A stretch of DNA of 64,000 nucleotides. Source: Eurosta solidaginis. Its lineage: Eukaryota; Arthropoda; Insecta; Diptera; Tephritidae. Positions within the stretch are counted from its first letter, which is position 1; each line of letters opens with the position of its first letter. Below, in pieces: positions 1 to 10,935 of the stretch. Location: positions 392,289,601 to 392,353,600 of the forward strand of contig NC_090319.1 in the NCBI RefSeq assembly GCF_040869045.1, given 5' to 3'. Made by a program: the position numbers and the translations under genes. The notes beneath the pieces are model-generated. The model saw only the letters and a program-made list of their open reading frames with translations, had not been told where the DNA came from and did not search any database.

Positions 1-88
1 CGGATTACGGAACTGCAGAAGCCATTTCAACGCTGCGTGATCTGTCCTGACACGGAATCGCTGGCCGTAGAGGTATTTGTGAAAATGT

Positions 89-1858
89 TTAATGCACTCT
101 ACCAATGCCAACAGCTCTCTCCGCGTAACACAGTAGTTCCTCTCTGGTTTTCCAATCGAACGGCTTTAATATGCAACTACCTTCTCCTGTCCACAAACGC
201 TCCTTCAATGTTTGGAAAGCCACTTCTTGCTCCTTCTTCCATTCAAAAGCTTTATTTTTTCTTGTAAGTTCATGGAGGCTATGGGCTACGCTGGAAAAAT
301 TTGGTACAAATCGGCGGTAATATGTGCACAGCCCAAGGAAACTTCTTAATTCATGTAGATTCTGTGGCCTTGGCCAATCCTTTACAGCCTCTATCTTTTC
401 GTTCGCAGTGCAGATGCCCTCTGTCGTTACCTTGTGACCCAAATAATTTACTTCCTTTTTAAACAGCGCACACTTTTTGGGACTTAACTTCAGACCAGCG
501 CCAGCTATTCTTTGGAAAACTTCCTCCAAGTTCCTAAGATGTTCATCAAAATTCTTGCCCAATACGATGATGTCGTCCAGGTACACCAAGCATGTTTTCC
601 AATGTAGTCCTTTCAGTACCTGGTCCATGAGTCTCTCAAAAGTAGCTGGTGCATTACAAAGTCCAAAAGGCATCACTGTAAATTGCCAAAGACCATCACC
701 GACACTGAAGGCTGTTTTCTCTTTATCTTCCTCCTTCACCTCAACTTGCCAGCAGCCGCTTTTCAAGTCCAGTGTGGCAAACCATTTCATACCAGATAGC
801 GAGTCCAGAGTGTCGTCAATTCTTGGCAACAGGTAGCTATCCTTTTTCGTAACGTCATTCAACTTCCGGTAGTCCACGCAAAACCTCATTTTTCCATCCT
901 TCTTCTTTACAAGTACTACCGGTGAGCTCCATGGACTAGCTGATGGTTCGATGACGCCGCTGTCACTCATTTCTTGTATGATTTGACTCACAACTTCCCG
1001 CTTCGCTAGTGGAACACTACGTGGAGCTTGACGGATCGGCATCGCATCTCCAGTGTCAATTTGATGTTTCACAACATTGGTGCGGCCTGGTTTGGAACCA
1101 TCCTGGTCAAATATGTTCGCGTATTTTATGAGCAGTTGTTTTGCCTTACTCTGATAGGCGTCCTCTAGCCCATGCGTCCATGCCGTGATATCATTTGAAA
1201 GATCAGTATTACTAGATGAAACGTGTTCCTGGAGCTGTTCACAGTTAATAACTACTTCGGCCTCTTGGCATCTTCCCAAAATAGCTCCTTTGGTCAAATT
1301 GAATGGTGACTTGAACTCATTTAGTACTCTTACCGGAATACGTCCATCTTGTTTTGTCATAGCCAGGGTTTTTCCTACAAGTATGTTCAGTGCTGATTTA
1401 TTTGCTGCTTCGACAACCCACAATTTGTTTGTCCCACAATCTCCATCAACCTTTGCCCAGGTGACTGCTTCTGATTTTGGCGGTATTTGCTGACTCTCTT
1501 CCACCAGCACTTGTTTACTACTGTAGCCTCTCTCGTAGCCGAAATTAAGTGGCACATCCATGTTCTTATATCGCATCGTCTTGCTTTTCATATCGATTTT
1601 GATGCCTTGGTTGATTAAGAAGTCCACTCCAATTATGATTTCATCAACAATACCTGCCACTATAAGATTGTGTAGTACCGTGACGTTCCCAATTGCTACT
1701 TCACATTCTACTTCTCCAATTACCTGGGTGTCTTCTCCAGTGGCTGTACGCAATATTGCTCCTTGCAATGGTCTTATCTTCTTGTTGACTAAATCCGCTC
1801 GAATGATGGAATGAGATGCACCCGTATCTACAGTCAGTAAACGTTCCTTTCCATCCAC
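89..1858 (-). pseudogene. pol: Ty3 pol: aspartic protease and reverse transcriptase, broken in RNase H
   Basis: The open frame begins with a retropepsin motif (VDTGASHS, residues about 10-17) and a second protease segment (IIIGVDFL). The reverse transcriptase follows, with DYRKLN, LDLKSGCWQV, FGLCNAPATFERLMD and the catalytic YLDDIIVLG. After the RT thumb (LRSFLGLCTYYRRFVPNF) the expected start of RNase H is missing. Around positions 180-205 the frame jumps to sequence just before the HFHKYLYGQ block, then ends in a different frame. The first RNase H aspartate segment is therefore lost. Protease and RT motifs look intact. In the element pol would be made as part of a gag-pol polyprotein, but gag upstream is also broken. 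Family assignment is secure. Confidence 0.9.
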
Positions 1859-1965
1859 ATGTCCTCCGACAGTAAGATTGCTCGACCTTCTTCCAATTTG
1901 TGAGATAGAGATTATGGGGCATTCAATTGAGGGAGTCAGCTGTCGCCCCTTGCTGCTGACTCACT

Positions 1966-3257
1966 TTAGTTTAACGATTGATTTGTCTTGGAGATTTGCT
2001 CATCTCCTTCTGCTCTGCGTTTACGACCACCCACATTGTTGGAACTGTTAGGGTTGGTGTTGCAATAACGCGCAATATGCCCTGGCTTTCCACACTTAAA
2101 GCATTTGACTGCATCATTATTCTTCTGCTGCGTACCCTTCAATGCTTCCAAAATTGCGTCTACCCAGTCTGGCTTTTCCACTTCCACGCGATGAGCTTTG
2201 TACGCTGGCTTACTCAAAAGTGAGGCTGTTTCCTGAGTCAGTGCATGCGATACCGTTTCAGCAGTTTTGGATTCGCATATGTAGCCCGCTTCGTTTCCAC
2301 ATCTCGTATGCCATTTATGAAGCTCTGGATTTTTACCCTTTCAGTGTATTCCACGGGTGCGTCTGCATTTGCAAGATGAGCCAATCTTTCAATATATGAA
2401 GCAAACTCCTGCAATGTCTCATTTGCTTTTTGGTAGCGGTTTTGCAACTCAATTTAGAATATCTGTTTCCTATGCTCGCTTCCGTAACGTCTCTCTAAAG
2501 CGCTCATCAATGTTTCGTAGGGGTTCCGCTCGTACTCTGGGATGGTCTGTAAGATTTCCGCGGCAGGCCCTTTCAGTGCCACGAACAGAGCTGCAACTTT
2601 ATCTGCAGCATTCCATTGGTTCACTGCTGCGGTCTTCTCAAACTGTAGCTTAAAGACCTGAAAAGGAACAGAACCGTCAAAGGATGGTGTCTTTACCTTT
2701 GGATTACTCGCTGAAACTGTTGGGCGATTTAATTGCAACTCCTGTATACGACCTCTCAAAGCTTCTATCTCAGCATCAATTTTGTCCTCGAGCTGCACAA
2801 TTTTTGTATCCTGTGCTTCCAGCTTTGATGTTACCCTTGCTTCCTGCGCTTTCAACTGCGAAGACGTTTGCGCCACCTGCAATGATAAGCGCTCCTCTTG
2901 TGCTTCCATCTTAGAAGTTATACCTGTCTCTTGCGACTCCAGTTGGGATGCCAGTTGAGATGTTATATCTGTCTTTTGCGATTCCAGTTGAGAAGCCACT
3001 GTCGATGTTTGAGCAGATATTGCAGCCAAAATCATGTTCAAGTCTGTGCTCGTAACTGTTTGCGTAACTGTCTCTTCCATTTTTGTTGTTTCCTCGCCTT
3101 CAAGATGAAAGTCATACTCTTCCACGTCAATTCCTTCTAATTCCATTGCCTCTCGCAGCCGTGCCTGAAGTTCGAGCTTAACGCCGCTTGTATTCAATCC
3201 ACGGGCTTCCAACTCCTTCTTTAGTTGCTGGATCTTCAATTCACTGAACTTTGCCAT
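1966..3257 (-). pseudogene. gag: Ty3 gag with SAP-like N-terminus, coiled coil and CCHC zinc knuckle; disrupted
   Basis: The start codon at 3257 opens a SAP-like segment (residues 1-40, LKIQQLKKELEARGL), which in other proteins binds DNA. A long heptad-like stretch follows in which short units ending in SKMEAQE, SQLKAQE and SKLEAQ are repeated, so a coiled coil is likely. Then comes a capsid-like region (FDGSVPFQVFKLQFEKTA). An in-frame TAA lies at 2454-2456; the same frame continues beyond it to about 2265, where it shifts. The last part (2217-1966) carries a CCHC knuckle, CFKCGKPGHIARYC. Gag would form the particle and package RNA. With a stop and a frameshift this copy cannot make full-length Gag. 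Confidence 0.88.
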
Positions 3258-3291
3258 GCCCTTGTTGTCCTCTGGAATTTATTCAACAATT

Positions 3292-3306
3292 CCTCTTCTG
3301 ACACCA
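3292..3306 (-). other. Primer-binding site of Ty3 copy 1
   Basis: Minus strand TGGTGTCAGAAGAGG starts two bases after the LTR end. TGG followed by a tRNA 3'-end complement is the expected form. It resembles leucine-tRNA-type sites known from some dipteran Ty3 elements; that tRNA identity is from memory and not verified. Confidence 0.7.
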
Positions 3307-3308
3307 AT

Positions 3309-4065
3309 TGTAACGAATTTACTTGCAAATCCTCTTATTTGCAATCCTCTGCTAAGTTCGAATCACTAAACTGTTGAATAAATAACTCCAATTTGTAGTA
3401 ATGCAAAATGGCCTTTATTAAAGTACTTCACAATAACACTCAAACTGTGCAACGAATAGCTTGCTTAATAACCACACTGATTGATAGCTCAATGAAACTC
3501 TACTATTCAAAATAATACTGCTATTGCTCGCTATATATCGTCTTAATCGCAACTGCTTGACAACTCAAATCAAACTGAATTACAGCGCCTCTATATCTGT
3601 TGCCTTTTATACCCTTTGGTTTCCTCGTTCGCATTTTTCCAGAATCTACTAGCATTGTCCACGAGCTCTCAAACTTCTCAGCTATAACTAAAATTGCACA
3701 ATTTTATACATCTTTTAGGCGCTTCCAGAATCGACTAGTCCAGTAGCTCTCAAATTTCTCAGATATATGCATGTGTTTGCGCATTGGCTCTCCGCTGCTC
3801 GTATTCGTACATGGTACATATGTGTAGACGCAATTATTTATTCGTTTATGTAGATACATAAAGATTGAATTATTGATGTGAATGTTTGTAGTTTACAGTC
3901 TCTCGCGCGCACATAGGCGTATAAGTAAATGCATCTGTGTGTGACATCTCTTGGCTGCCTTATATATGTGTATACATGACTTGATTATTGACGTAAATAC
4001 TGCTTATCGTTGCCTTAGCATCGCCTTAGTGATGGGATAACTTAGTGATGCTAATATCCGTGACA
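3309..4065 (-). repeat. 5' LTR of Ty3 copy 1 (757 bp)
   Basis: On the minus strand the repeat begins TGTCACGGATATTAGC and ends AATTCGTTACA, so it has TG...CA ends. The related LTRs at 5807-7807 (interrupted), 54660-55205 and 62503-63064 share both ends, including a conserved stretch next to a minus-strand AATAAA-like signal (plus ttattaaagtactt). It lies directly upstream of the primer-binding site and gag. It is longer than the other copies (533-562 bp without insertions). Confidence 0.9.
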
Positions 4066-4591
4066 ATATGAAGGAACTTCAGATTTGGTCGTTGAAGTTT
4101 ATTTCGCTTTGCCCATTCACATACAAAGGCGCACGGATCGGAATAATTAGATTACAATTAAACTGGTTTTTAGGTAATTTCTCGATGAGCTAGAAATTTG
4201 AAATTTTAAACTTAATTCAGAAGCCGATGACAGTATTAAACGCAAAACAAAAGGTTTCGCTAGGGGGCGCACGGATCGAGATACTTAGAAAAATCGTAAG
4301 GGAACGGAGGCAATCCAAGCTTAGCATATATGAGCAATTTTCAATGTAGCTTGGCGTATTTCTCTGATATGTAATATATTGTCTACATACAAGTACTGTA
4401 TGCATTCTGACTTAATAAAAATAAGTTTTTCACGTTTTAATAAATAAAGCGCTATTATCTTCCACCTAGAACTAAAAAGTAGAAAATAAAACAAATGTTA
4501 AGCACTTCCTTTCCTCCCCCGCTCTGATTTGGAACTTATGAAAAATTTTAAAATTTTTAGCTTTTATGTATGTATAATCTATAAGATCGTC
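4066..4591. other. Unassigned AT-rich stretch
   Basis: Between the Ty3 LTR and the LINE fragment. No coding frame or tRNA-like structure is recognised. The phrase ggcgcacggatcg occurs twice (about 4130 and 4266), suggesting a small degenerate duplication. Confidence 0.5.
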
Positions 4592-5570
4592 CTAATAATT
4601 TCCACCTGAAAACGCTGCAGTAATATGGCAGCCTATACGATCTACTTATTTCTGGGTCTACACAGTAAACAGCAGACCCAACCCCTTCCAATAATTTGGA
4701 ACCATCCGTATACACGTGTATAGTATTTTCTGCCATTTCAATTGTGGGCCAATATCTCTTTCGAAGCTCAAGCACGGGACCATATATTCCGTTTGCCTGA
4801 CATTAGGTGGCGCTATGCTACTGGGGCCATAAGGTCTGCACTCAAGCTGCCCCGAGGCCTTAAGCCTTGTTGCCGTTGCTAATGTGATGTTTTTGGCCGC
4901 AGGCGGGATGTGTGAAATGGCATGCAATGCTGCTGTCGGGGTAGTTTTTTAAAGCTCCCGTTATACAAATATTGATACTCTGCATACCCTCCCAAGTTTT
5001 TTTGGTATACGTACTTTTTTGTGTGGCTGTCCACCAAACACGAACTCCATAGTAAGGTATATGTTTGACAATTGCCGTAAATACCCAATGCGAGAGTTTG
5101 ATAGGTCTCACGTGCATCCTAGCACCCTCTTGCATGCATAGAGTGCTGCGGAGGTTTTCTTCGCTCTCTCTTCCACATGGAGTTTCCACGACAACTTACT
5201 ATCTAGTATAACTCCTAGATACTTTTTGCTATATTTTTCTTGCAGGTTTACCCCTCCAAGCTTAGGCTTAGTTCAATTAGGAACCTTATACTTCTTAGAA
5301 AATAATACTAGAACGGTTTTTTCCGCATTGGCGGTTATTCCACTCCAGAGGCCCAGGCATGTACATCCCGAAGCGCTGATCCATCAGAGAGCTGACTGTT
5401 GTGGGGCATCTGCCGTTTGTGATGGTTTATAACCAGCGTCCGCAGCATTGGTGGTAAAACCCCAGCCTGCGGCGTTCCTCTGTTTACAGATTTCGTTGCC
5501 TCTCACAGACCCCATTGCGATGTGATCATTCTGCAGCTTAACATGGAGCCGATCCAATTTGCGCCTTTGC
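4592..5570 (-). pseudogene. LINE ORF2 remains: RT C-terminal part and partial RNase H
   Basis: Segments in several frames match the intact relative at 42343-45522: a WIGSMLSCR / QWGL block, LSHWVFTAIVKHI followed by YYGVRVWW, the alanine-rich HIP region, and the RNase H start IHVYTDGSKLLEGVGSAVYC with the first catalytic aspartate. The frame changes at least four times and the sequence stops within the SYRLPYYCSVF block. It is a fossil with no coding capacity. The endonuclease and the RT palm are missing, deleted between ORF1 and this piece. Confidence 0.82.
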
Positions 5571-6217
5571 ACCCGTCATTTGCCGCTACTTTCAGGTTAT
5601 CGAGGTCCTTTTCCACCTCCCCTGCTTTTACTGTATTGGAGTTATTTTTATGAGGACTCCTCTTTTTAAGACGCATAAATATACTACCTGCGCCCCAGGA
5701 TATTTTCCCAAGCTGTGAGTGCAACAGATCCTCCGATTCCAGTAGGGGGCCAGTACCCCTACACGGGTCGGGATACGTGGAGTACCTTCCAATCCCGTGT
5801 TGGTATTGTAACAAATTTAGGGAAATTCCGCTTATTTGCAATCCTCTACTAACGTTCGAATCGCTAAACTGTTGAATAAATCACTCCAATATTCTGTATT
5901 GCAAAATGGTATTTATTAGACTACTTTGGGAGTAGTACAATTATACTTTACAATTATACTTCGCAACTGATAGCGTGTATAAATCAAACTGATTACTGAT
6001 TCCTCAGCTTGCGCTGCTTTTATACTCTGAGTTTTCTCGTTCATCCATTTCTCCCAAGGTCTAGTCATTTCGCGAAACTGTATTCCAGAAAAATTGTATC
6101 CCTTGCTTGGTTATTAGTTATATACATGTATATGTAGTTGATGTGTTTCACATAGTCATATGCGCGTGTATGTGTGAGCACTACTTCAGCTGATGACCAC
6201 AAGCCACAAGTGTGTGC

Positions 6218-7677
6218 CAGTGATGATAATCATGGTACATTTGTAGTTTTTTTGGTACATTTCGCTTCCCGAAAGTACGTTAGTACTACATTGACATATT
6301 TGGTACATTTTTGTAAAATACAGCACTACAGCAGCTCTGAATGTAAAAAAAAAATTTAAATTTTTCAAAGAAAATATATAGTTAAGTTGTTTTGTTGCCG
6401 AGCACAATTTGCCATTTGCAATTATGGATCATTAAAATATGCTTATGAAAAATAGCATACCTGATTCTAAAATTGTGAGCAAATTTTGCATCAATAGAAT
6501 TGAAGCACAAAAAATAATAACTCAAATAACAGGGCCAGAAAATTATAAATCCATAATTGCGTTTTGTCAGGGGAATTATTACTCTCTAATAATAGATGAG
6601 ACAACTGATATATGTATATCAAACAATTTGGCAGTTTCGATTCGATATTTTAATTAATACCGCTTGAAAAAATTATTGGTTTCACTGCCGTCAATTGATG
6701 GTAGCAAAAGAAGGAGTGCAAGCAAGGCTGAAGCAAGTTGTTCCAAATCTCCATATTAATGGATGTGTTTGTCACATTTAAATTTAGCTTCAATGGCCGC
6801 TTGGATGTATTTCCCAACAAAATTGATACATTTTTAAAAGACGTAAACTATCATTTTTGTAAGCGTGTTATACTGAAGTACGCCCCCACAATGTGGATTT
6901 CTAGACAAGCAGTCATAGATAGAATTCTTGAGCAAAAGAAAGTAAATTTGAATGATAAAACTTTGTTGTGGGCTGCAAAGCTTTCACCAGAAAGTATTTT
7001 AAGCGGTGAAACAAATAGTATTGTGCCTTTAGTTATGGACTTGTTTCCCAAATCTGCATTTGATAAAATAGAGAAAATTAATTCTAAATTTAGAGCTTTA
7101 GCAGAGCATGAGAGCCTTAAAAATTCAGCTTTTGGGAAGAATTAAGATCAGTTTTAAACTTAAATTAAAACTAAATGTAGAAATAGACTTCAAATAAACA
7201 CAGTTTCAAATTTAATAAAAACTAAAGACTTGATGAAATCAACTAACAGTAGTTGTCATAATATAGATACGAAAAAAAGCTTTTTGGCCACTGAGGTATT
7301 TAAAGAACTCAAAGAAGAAGAACTGTTAATGTAGTGAATGCAGCTGTTATTATTTTTTAAATATTAATTTTATGTTCCTTACTGGTACTCAATAAAGAAC
7401 TGTTTTTATATATGTACATAAATGTACGCTTCAATCGCTTCACTTCTTTTATTATTTTTACTGGAAAATTATTTCTTCATAAACCATATTTCCCACACTG
7501 CTTTAATTTGTGTTAGAAAGTTTCCTAACTAAAAACAGTTTTTGGATAAAAAAACCAGAATATATAGCTCTAGTTTGGTTCAAATTCGCATCCGAAGACT
7601 TTTGGTACATTTTTGGATAATTTGGTATATTTTTTTCTCGTTTGGTACAAAATGAAAAAATCCATTTATCATCCCTG
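6218..7677 (+). mobile_element. hAT transposon remnant inside the solo LTR (1460 bp)
   Basis: The ends CAGTGATGATAA (left) and TTATCATCCCTG (right) are hAT-type terminal inverted repeats. They are flanked by a perfect 8-bp duplication gtgtgtgc (6210-6217 and 7678-7685). Both subterminal regions carry repeated TTGGTACATTT motifs. An internally rearranged transposase fragment lies inside. Confidence 0.93.
6439..7145 (+). pseudogene. hAT transposase fragments
   Basis: Two open segments, 6439-6657 and 6738-7145, belong to one degraded hAT-type transposase. The first contains YYSLIIDETTDI, where the aspartate in the DETTD context is the first catalytic residue in this family. It begins with PDSKIVSKFCINRIEAQ, which is related to the residues predicted at about 51540-51600 in the BED-finger hAT. 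The second segment (MWISRQAVIDRILEQKKVNL) matches no motif I can name with certainty. The C-terminal dimerisation region is not seen. The element is non-functional. Confidence 0.75.
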
Positions 7678-8013
7678 GTGTGTGCGCGTAATATCTCTTC
7701 GTTACCTTGTATGTATGTACATATACATGTGTAGCTCGCTTCCATATTTTTTTGTTGTTGCGTGATTATTTACTTAGTAACAGCTTAGAGATAGTAATAT
7801 TCGTCACATTATGTTCGGATTCTGCCGCTGCAGTATGCTAAGCGTATCTTCCGCCGTGACCACTCGGGGTATCCAACCTCGGCCTTTGGTATCTTGGGGA
7901 TCAGTGCTCTATACACCACCTTCAACCTTCCGACTTCTTATTTTTGAAGGTCTGGAAGAACACTCTGTGGTTATTCTAAAGTCGCCTTATTGGTGCAGGT
8001 CATCAGTTTAACC

Positions 8014-8604
8014 CAGGGCTGCACCCTAACGTTAAGCTAATCGTTTATCAAAAAATGTCCACCGTTTCCGTTGAAACACTTCGAAATATTATCGATAAAG
8101 AAATTATCAAGATAAATTGTATCTCGTTTTTAACCGAAACGAAAAGCTTTCGTTATCGTTAAAAACGTTAACAAAAAAGTGATACGTTATGTTTGAACTG
8201 TGCTGGCAATGCTATAGCCATGGTGAAGCCGTAAGGTGGTAACAGCGAGCGGACATACACACACAAATTCCATGTAATTTGTTTGTGTAATTCGTTGGTG
8301 GTAATGTCAAAAATACTCTGAGAAATGTTCGTACTGTCAAAATTCATGAGAAAAGTTGCAGTCAGCTTGGCTAATGCTTTCACCTTTAATGACTCCGCAT
8401 CAATCAGCTTTGCCAGCATAGTTTGAAATTAATAATCAACATAAACGATTTGATTTCGTTTTGATATGGCAGAAAACGAAACAAAATCATTTCGTTAATT
8501 TGACGTTCTTAACGTTAATAAACGAAACGAAATGACTTTGTTTCGTTTATTAACGTTAATTATCGTAACGAAATGATATCGGTTCGTTGGTTAAGCATGC
8601 CTTG
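8014..8604. mobile_element. hAT-like MITE inserted in the LINE fragment
   Basis: It starts CAGGGCTGCACCC and ends with GCATGCCTTG, an imperfect inverted match. Flanks share GTTTAACC(C): 8006-8014 and 8604-8612, an 8-9 bp target duplication whose exact edge is ambiguous by one base. The body is rich in the cloverleaf-like phrase AACGTTAA with ACGAAACGAAA tracts. No coding capacity is seen. Confidence 0.75.
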
Positions 8605-9228
8605 TTTAACCCCATTGTGTCCTCCAGGGACTGCTTCGCAACTTCGCTCATCTTCTTCTCGGAGAAAACCGGAGTCTCAGCGTTAGCTTCCTTTAGTATC
8701 ATCGAGCAAGCTTTAGTCTGATTGTTATCTCCCTTTGTCAGTAGCTCCACAATCCATTATTGCCTTCCTCTTCATGTCACTGTCTCACGGGCAATGTAGG
8801 CCGATATTTTGAGAGGGTTCTCTTAAGCTCCCTATCTCGTTGTTCCCGTTCTAACATTAGTCCTTTGTCCGGGCTAGTATGCTGCTCCTTCGCACTGACT
8901 GCACACTATCATCGCTATCCGCGTTCGAGTCATCGCTGATAGCGATTTCCTCATCCCCGCCTTGCGATGCCATTGCCTTTTCCTTCACATCCTTACTTTC
9001 TCTTAAGGTTTTTCAGTTCACCAACGACATGGTGCCTGCTATAGTGTGGGTAATTTTGAGATAGAAATTGTAAAAATATGTATGAGAATTGAAAATATAA
9101 AGGTGGAGCGCAATTAATTGACTTTATATTGATAAGTTGATTCCTTTCCTGCCAACATTCTAATACAAGTAAAGTGGTCTTTATTTGTCATAAATAAATA
9201 AATATGTTTACAATTCTGTGTCAAAATC

Positions 9229-9487
9229 ATGGTTCAACTATATGGTTGGCTCATCTGTGCAATAACAAAATATGTCCGTTAAAATTGTCAAAATCTGTGT
9301 ATTGGTGTTGGTGCGAATGGTATGGAATGGAAACATAAAACTTAGCAGTTTTTGTATATGTAAGAAAATGTTGCCAATGTGTTGGTTTCATTTTGAGTTT
9401 GCCATCTCCTTTTGACAATCCCATCGGCCATGCAATGGAATAAATAAAATCAGCTGAGGAGATGAGCCAACCATATAATTGAACCAC
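9229..9487. mobile_element. Short MITE with about 27-bp inverted repeats
   Basis: TGGTTCAACTATATGGTTGG at 9230 is mirrored at the right end (9461-9487) with one mismatch over about 27 bp. The 259-bp element is non-coding. I could not settle a target duplication, so the superfamily is open. Confidence 0.8.
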
Positions 9488-9904
9488 GAATCTTTCTATA
9501 AAAACATATCGTTAGCTAAATGTGAAAATGTGCTAAGTCACTTTTTTTGAAAAATTGTATTTTAATGCAGTTTTAAAACTGAATTCAAAATACATCGATA
9601 ACAAGAAAAAAATATTTTAATTTTTACGTGCTGTTTGCAATGATGTGCAAATGTGCTAATTCGTCAACTGTTCGAAAAAAATGTGCTAAGTCAACCAGTC
9701 AATAATAACAATCTGAATTACTAGTCATTTCTTTGTGCGCGCATTTTATTTACTTATTTAATTCATTCAGTCTAAAAGTACATACTTTGTTGTTGTTGTT
9801 GTTGTATTAACGATAAAGACACTCCCCGAAAGCTTTGGGCCGATGTTGATGGTCCTTTGCCGCATATAGCTCCCGCACGTTCCGATAACAAAGCACTGTT
9901 AAGG

Positions 9905-10239
9905 TAATAGTCCGACCATCTCGGGAACGATTTATATGACCACATTAAACCTTCTAGGCCATCCCGTTCTCCCCACCCCCTAGTTCCATGAGGAACTTGG
10001 GCTCGCCAGAGCCTCGGCTGTCAATGAAACATAATTCGCCACTGGTAGGTGAGGTTTGGCAATTGGGTTGGAGAAGCTATATATTGCGGTGGGAACCCCT
10101 TGAGAGGGTTGCCTACACAACCCCTTGAAATTGGATTCACCCAAATGAGACATACCTTCGGTGTTTGATAAATGCTTTGCGCTTACCATAATCTACTTCA
10201 GATCTTAGATGTTGACAACTACATGCTTTGTTACAGACT
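9905..10239. repeat. Additional repeat segment found only in TTAA copy A
   Basis: GC-richer block with the phrases ctcgccagagcctcggctgt and ccccttgagagggttgcc. Copy B lacks it, so it is either an insertion here or a deletion there. It follows a (gtt)n-rich segment that both copies share. I suspect the 3' region of another LINE, but there is no coding evidence. Confidence 0.45.
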
Positions 10240-10935
10240 AGCTAAAAATAGAAAACAATTCAAGCTTAAACTTATGTAAGCTGTTATTAAAATTTATAAC
10301 ACTACTGAATCGACTTGCTAGATGAATAGTCCTAGTTATAGGTTCATTCATAGCATAATTCGTTTTATGAGTTTTTCTATAAATAATCTATTATGCCGAT
10401 GATCACGCATTGGAATATATGGAATGAACAAATTAGATAAATCAGAGCAATTCATGCTAACGTTTATTACATTATAGGCAAGCATTAGTGAGTTTCAAGT
10501 TGTTCTGTCATGCAAAGCCAGAAGAGCAAGCAATTTGCACCTGCTGGTATATGATGGGGGACCGTCTGGCCAGTGAAGCATACGTAAAGCAATTTTTGTA
10601 AAAAAAATTGTGAACACTCTCAATTTTATAGGAGTTAGATTCATAGAAAGATTCCATATTATTGAGCACTATTCAAGACGACTTCTGATCAAGGATATAT
10701 AAAGTGCCTTCAACGTCATAGGGTCCTTAAAGTCACTGGTGTTACGTCTACTCAACTCAACCATTGCAACAAATTTTGAAACAATTAAAGTCAATGGTAC
10801 TAGAAAAAGAGAGTTTGGAGTTAAAAATTACACTCAAGTTTTTACTCTCTTGACAACGAATAAGAGATTTAGTATTTAGTTTGTAGATAAAGTATGTGGC
10901 AGTTGTCTTTATGGAAAAAGACACAACACAGCATT
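10240..10935 (-). pseudogene. LINE reverse-transcriptase C-terminal piece inside TTAA element A
   Basis: Minus-strand sequence parallels 58788-59450, where the better-preserved copy encodes a Jockey/I-type RT thumb region. Shared landmarks include the run from aagctgttattaaaattt to the gtcactggtgttacgtctac block. In this copy the frame is broken throughout. Both TTAA elements contain it at the same relative place, so it was captured before the element spread. It has no function of its own. Confidence 0.7.

Larger units (their letters stand above)
1..4065 (-). mobile_element. Ty3/gypsy LTR retrotransposon, copy 1, partial (cut by window start)
   Basis: Reading on the minus strand, a 5' LTR (3309-4065) is followed by a primer-binding site, a gag region, and a pol region with aspartic protease and reverse transcriptase. 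The RNase H end runs off the left window edge, so integrase and the 3' LTR are not seen. The same family recurs at 5807-7807 (solo LTR), 53108-55205 (plus-strand 3' half) and 62503-64000. The copy is dead: gag has a stop and a frameshift, and pol is deleted in RNase H. Domain order PR-RT-RNase H assigns it to Ty3/gypsy; I do not assign a clade. Confidence 0.93.
5807..7807 (-). repeat. Solo LTR of the Ty3 family, interrupted by a hAT element
   Basis: TGTAACAAATTTAGGG at 5807 and the end ATATTCGTCACA at 7807 match the LTR at 62503-63064. Without the hAT and its duplicated target it is 533 bp. No internal retrotransposon sequence is attached, so it is a solo LTR left by LTR-LTR recombination. 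The flanks gtat (5803-5806) and ttat (7808-7811) are a 4-bp target duplication with one mismatch. The orientation matches copies 1 and 4. Confidence 0.9.
5570..8973 (-). pseudogene. LINE ORF1 (gag-like) remains, split by solo LTR and MITE
   Basis: An ATG at 8973 (minus) begins an acidic N-terminus (MASQGGDEEIAISDDSN). This part of ORF1 is absent from the truncated relative at 45904-46554. Frameshifted sequence continues to 8605, resumes beyond the MITE at 8013-7808, then beyond the solo LTR at 5806-5570. There QLGKISWGAGSIFMRLKKRS matches the relative's QLGKMSFGTGKIYMRLRKRS. It breaks off where it is fused to RT sequence. Known role of the family: an RNA-binding nucleoprotein for retrotransposition. 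No functional product is expected. Confidence 0.75.
4592..9066 (-). mobile_element. Degenerate LINE fragment (same family as 42240-46557) with three nested insertions
   Basis: Minus-strand remnants of a two-ORF LINE with RNase H are spread over 4592-5806, 7808-8013 and 8605-9066. They are separated by a Ty3 solo LTR (5807-7807) and a hAT-like MITE (8014-8604). The sequence across the LTR is continuous with the better-preserved LINE at 46268-46290, which proves one ancestral element. The 3' end is lost near 4592, inside RNase H. An internal deletion joins ORF1 directly to the RT thumb region near 5570. Confidence 0.85.

Noticed and set aside
477..836. Open frames opposite the Ty3 pol, for example 477-836 and 1185-1493 (+)
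   Set aside because: They are antisense shadows of the protease/RT frame and have no recognisable motifs.
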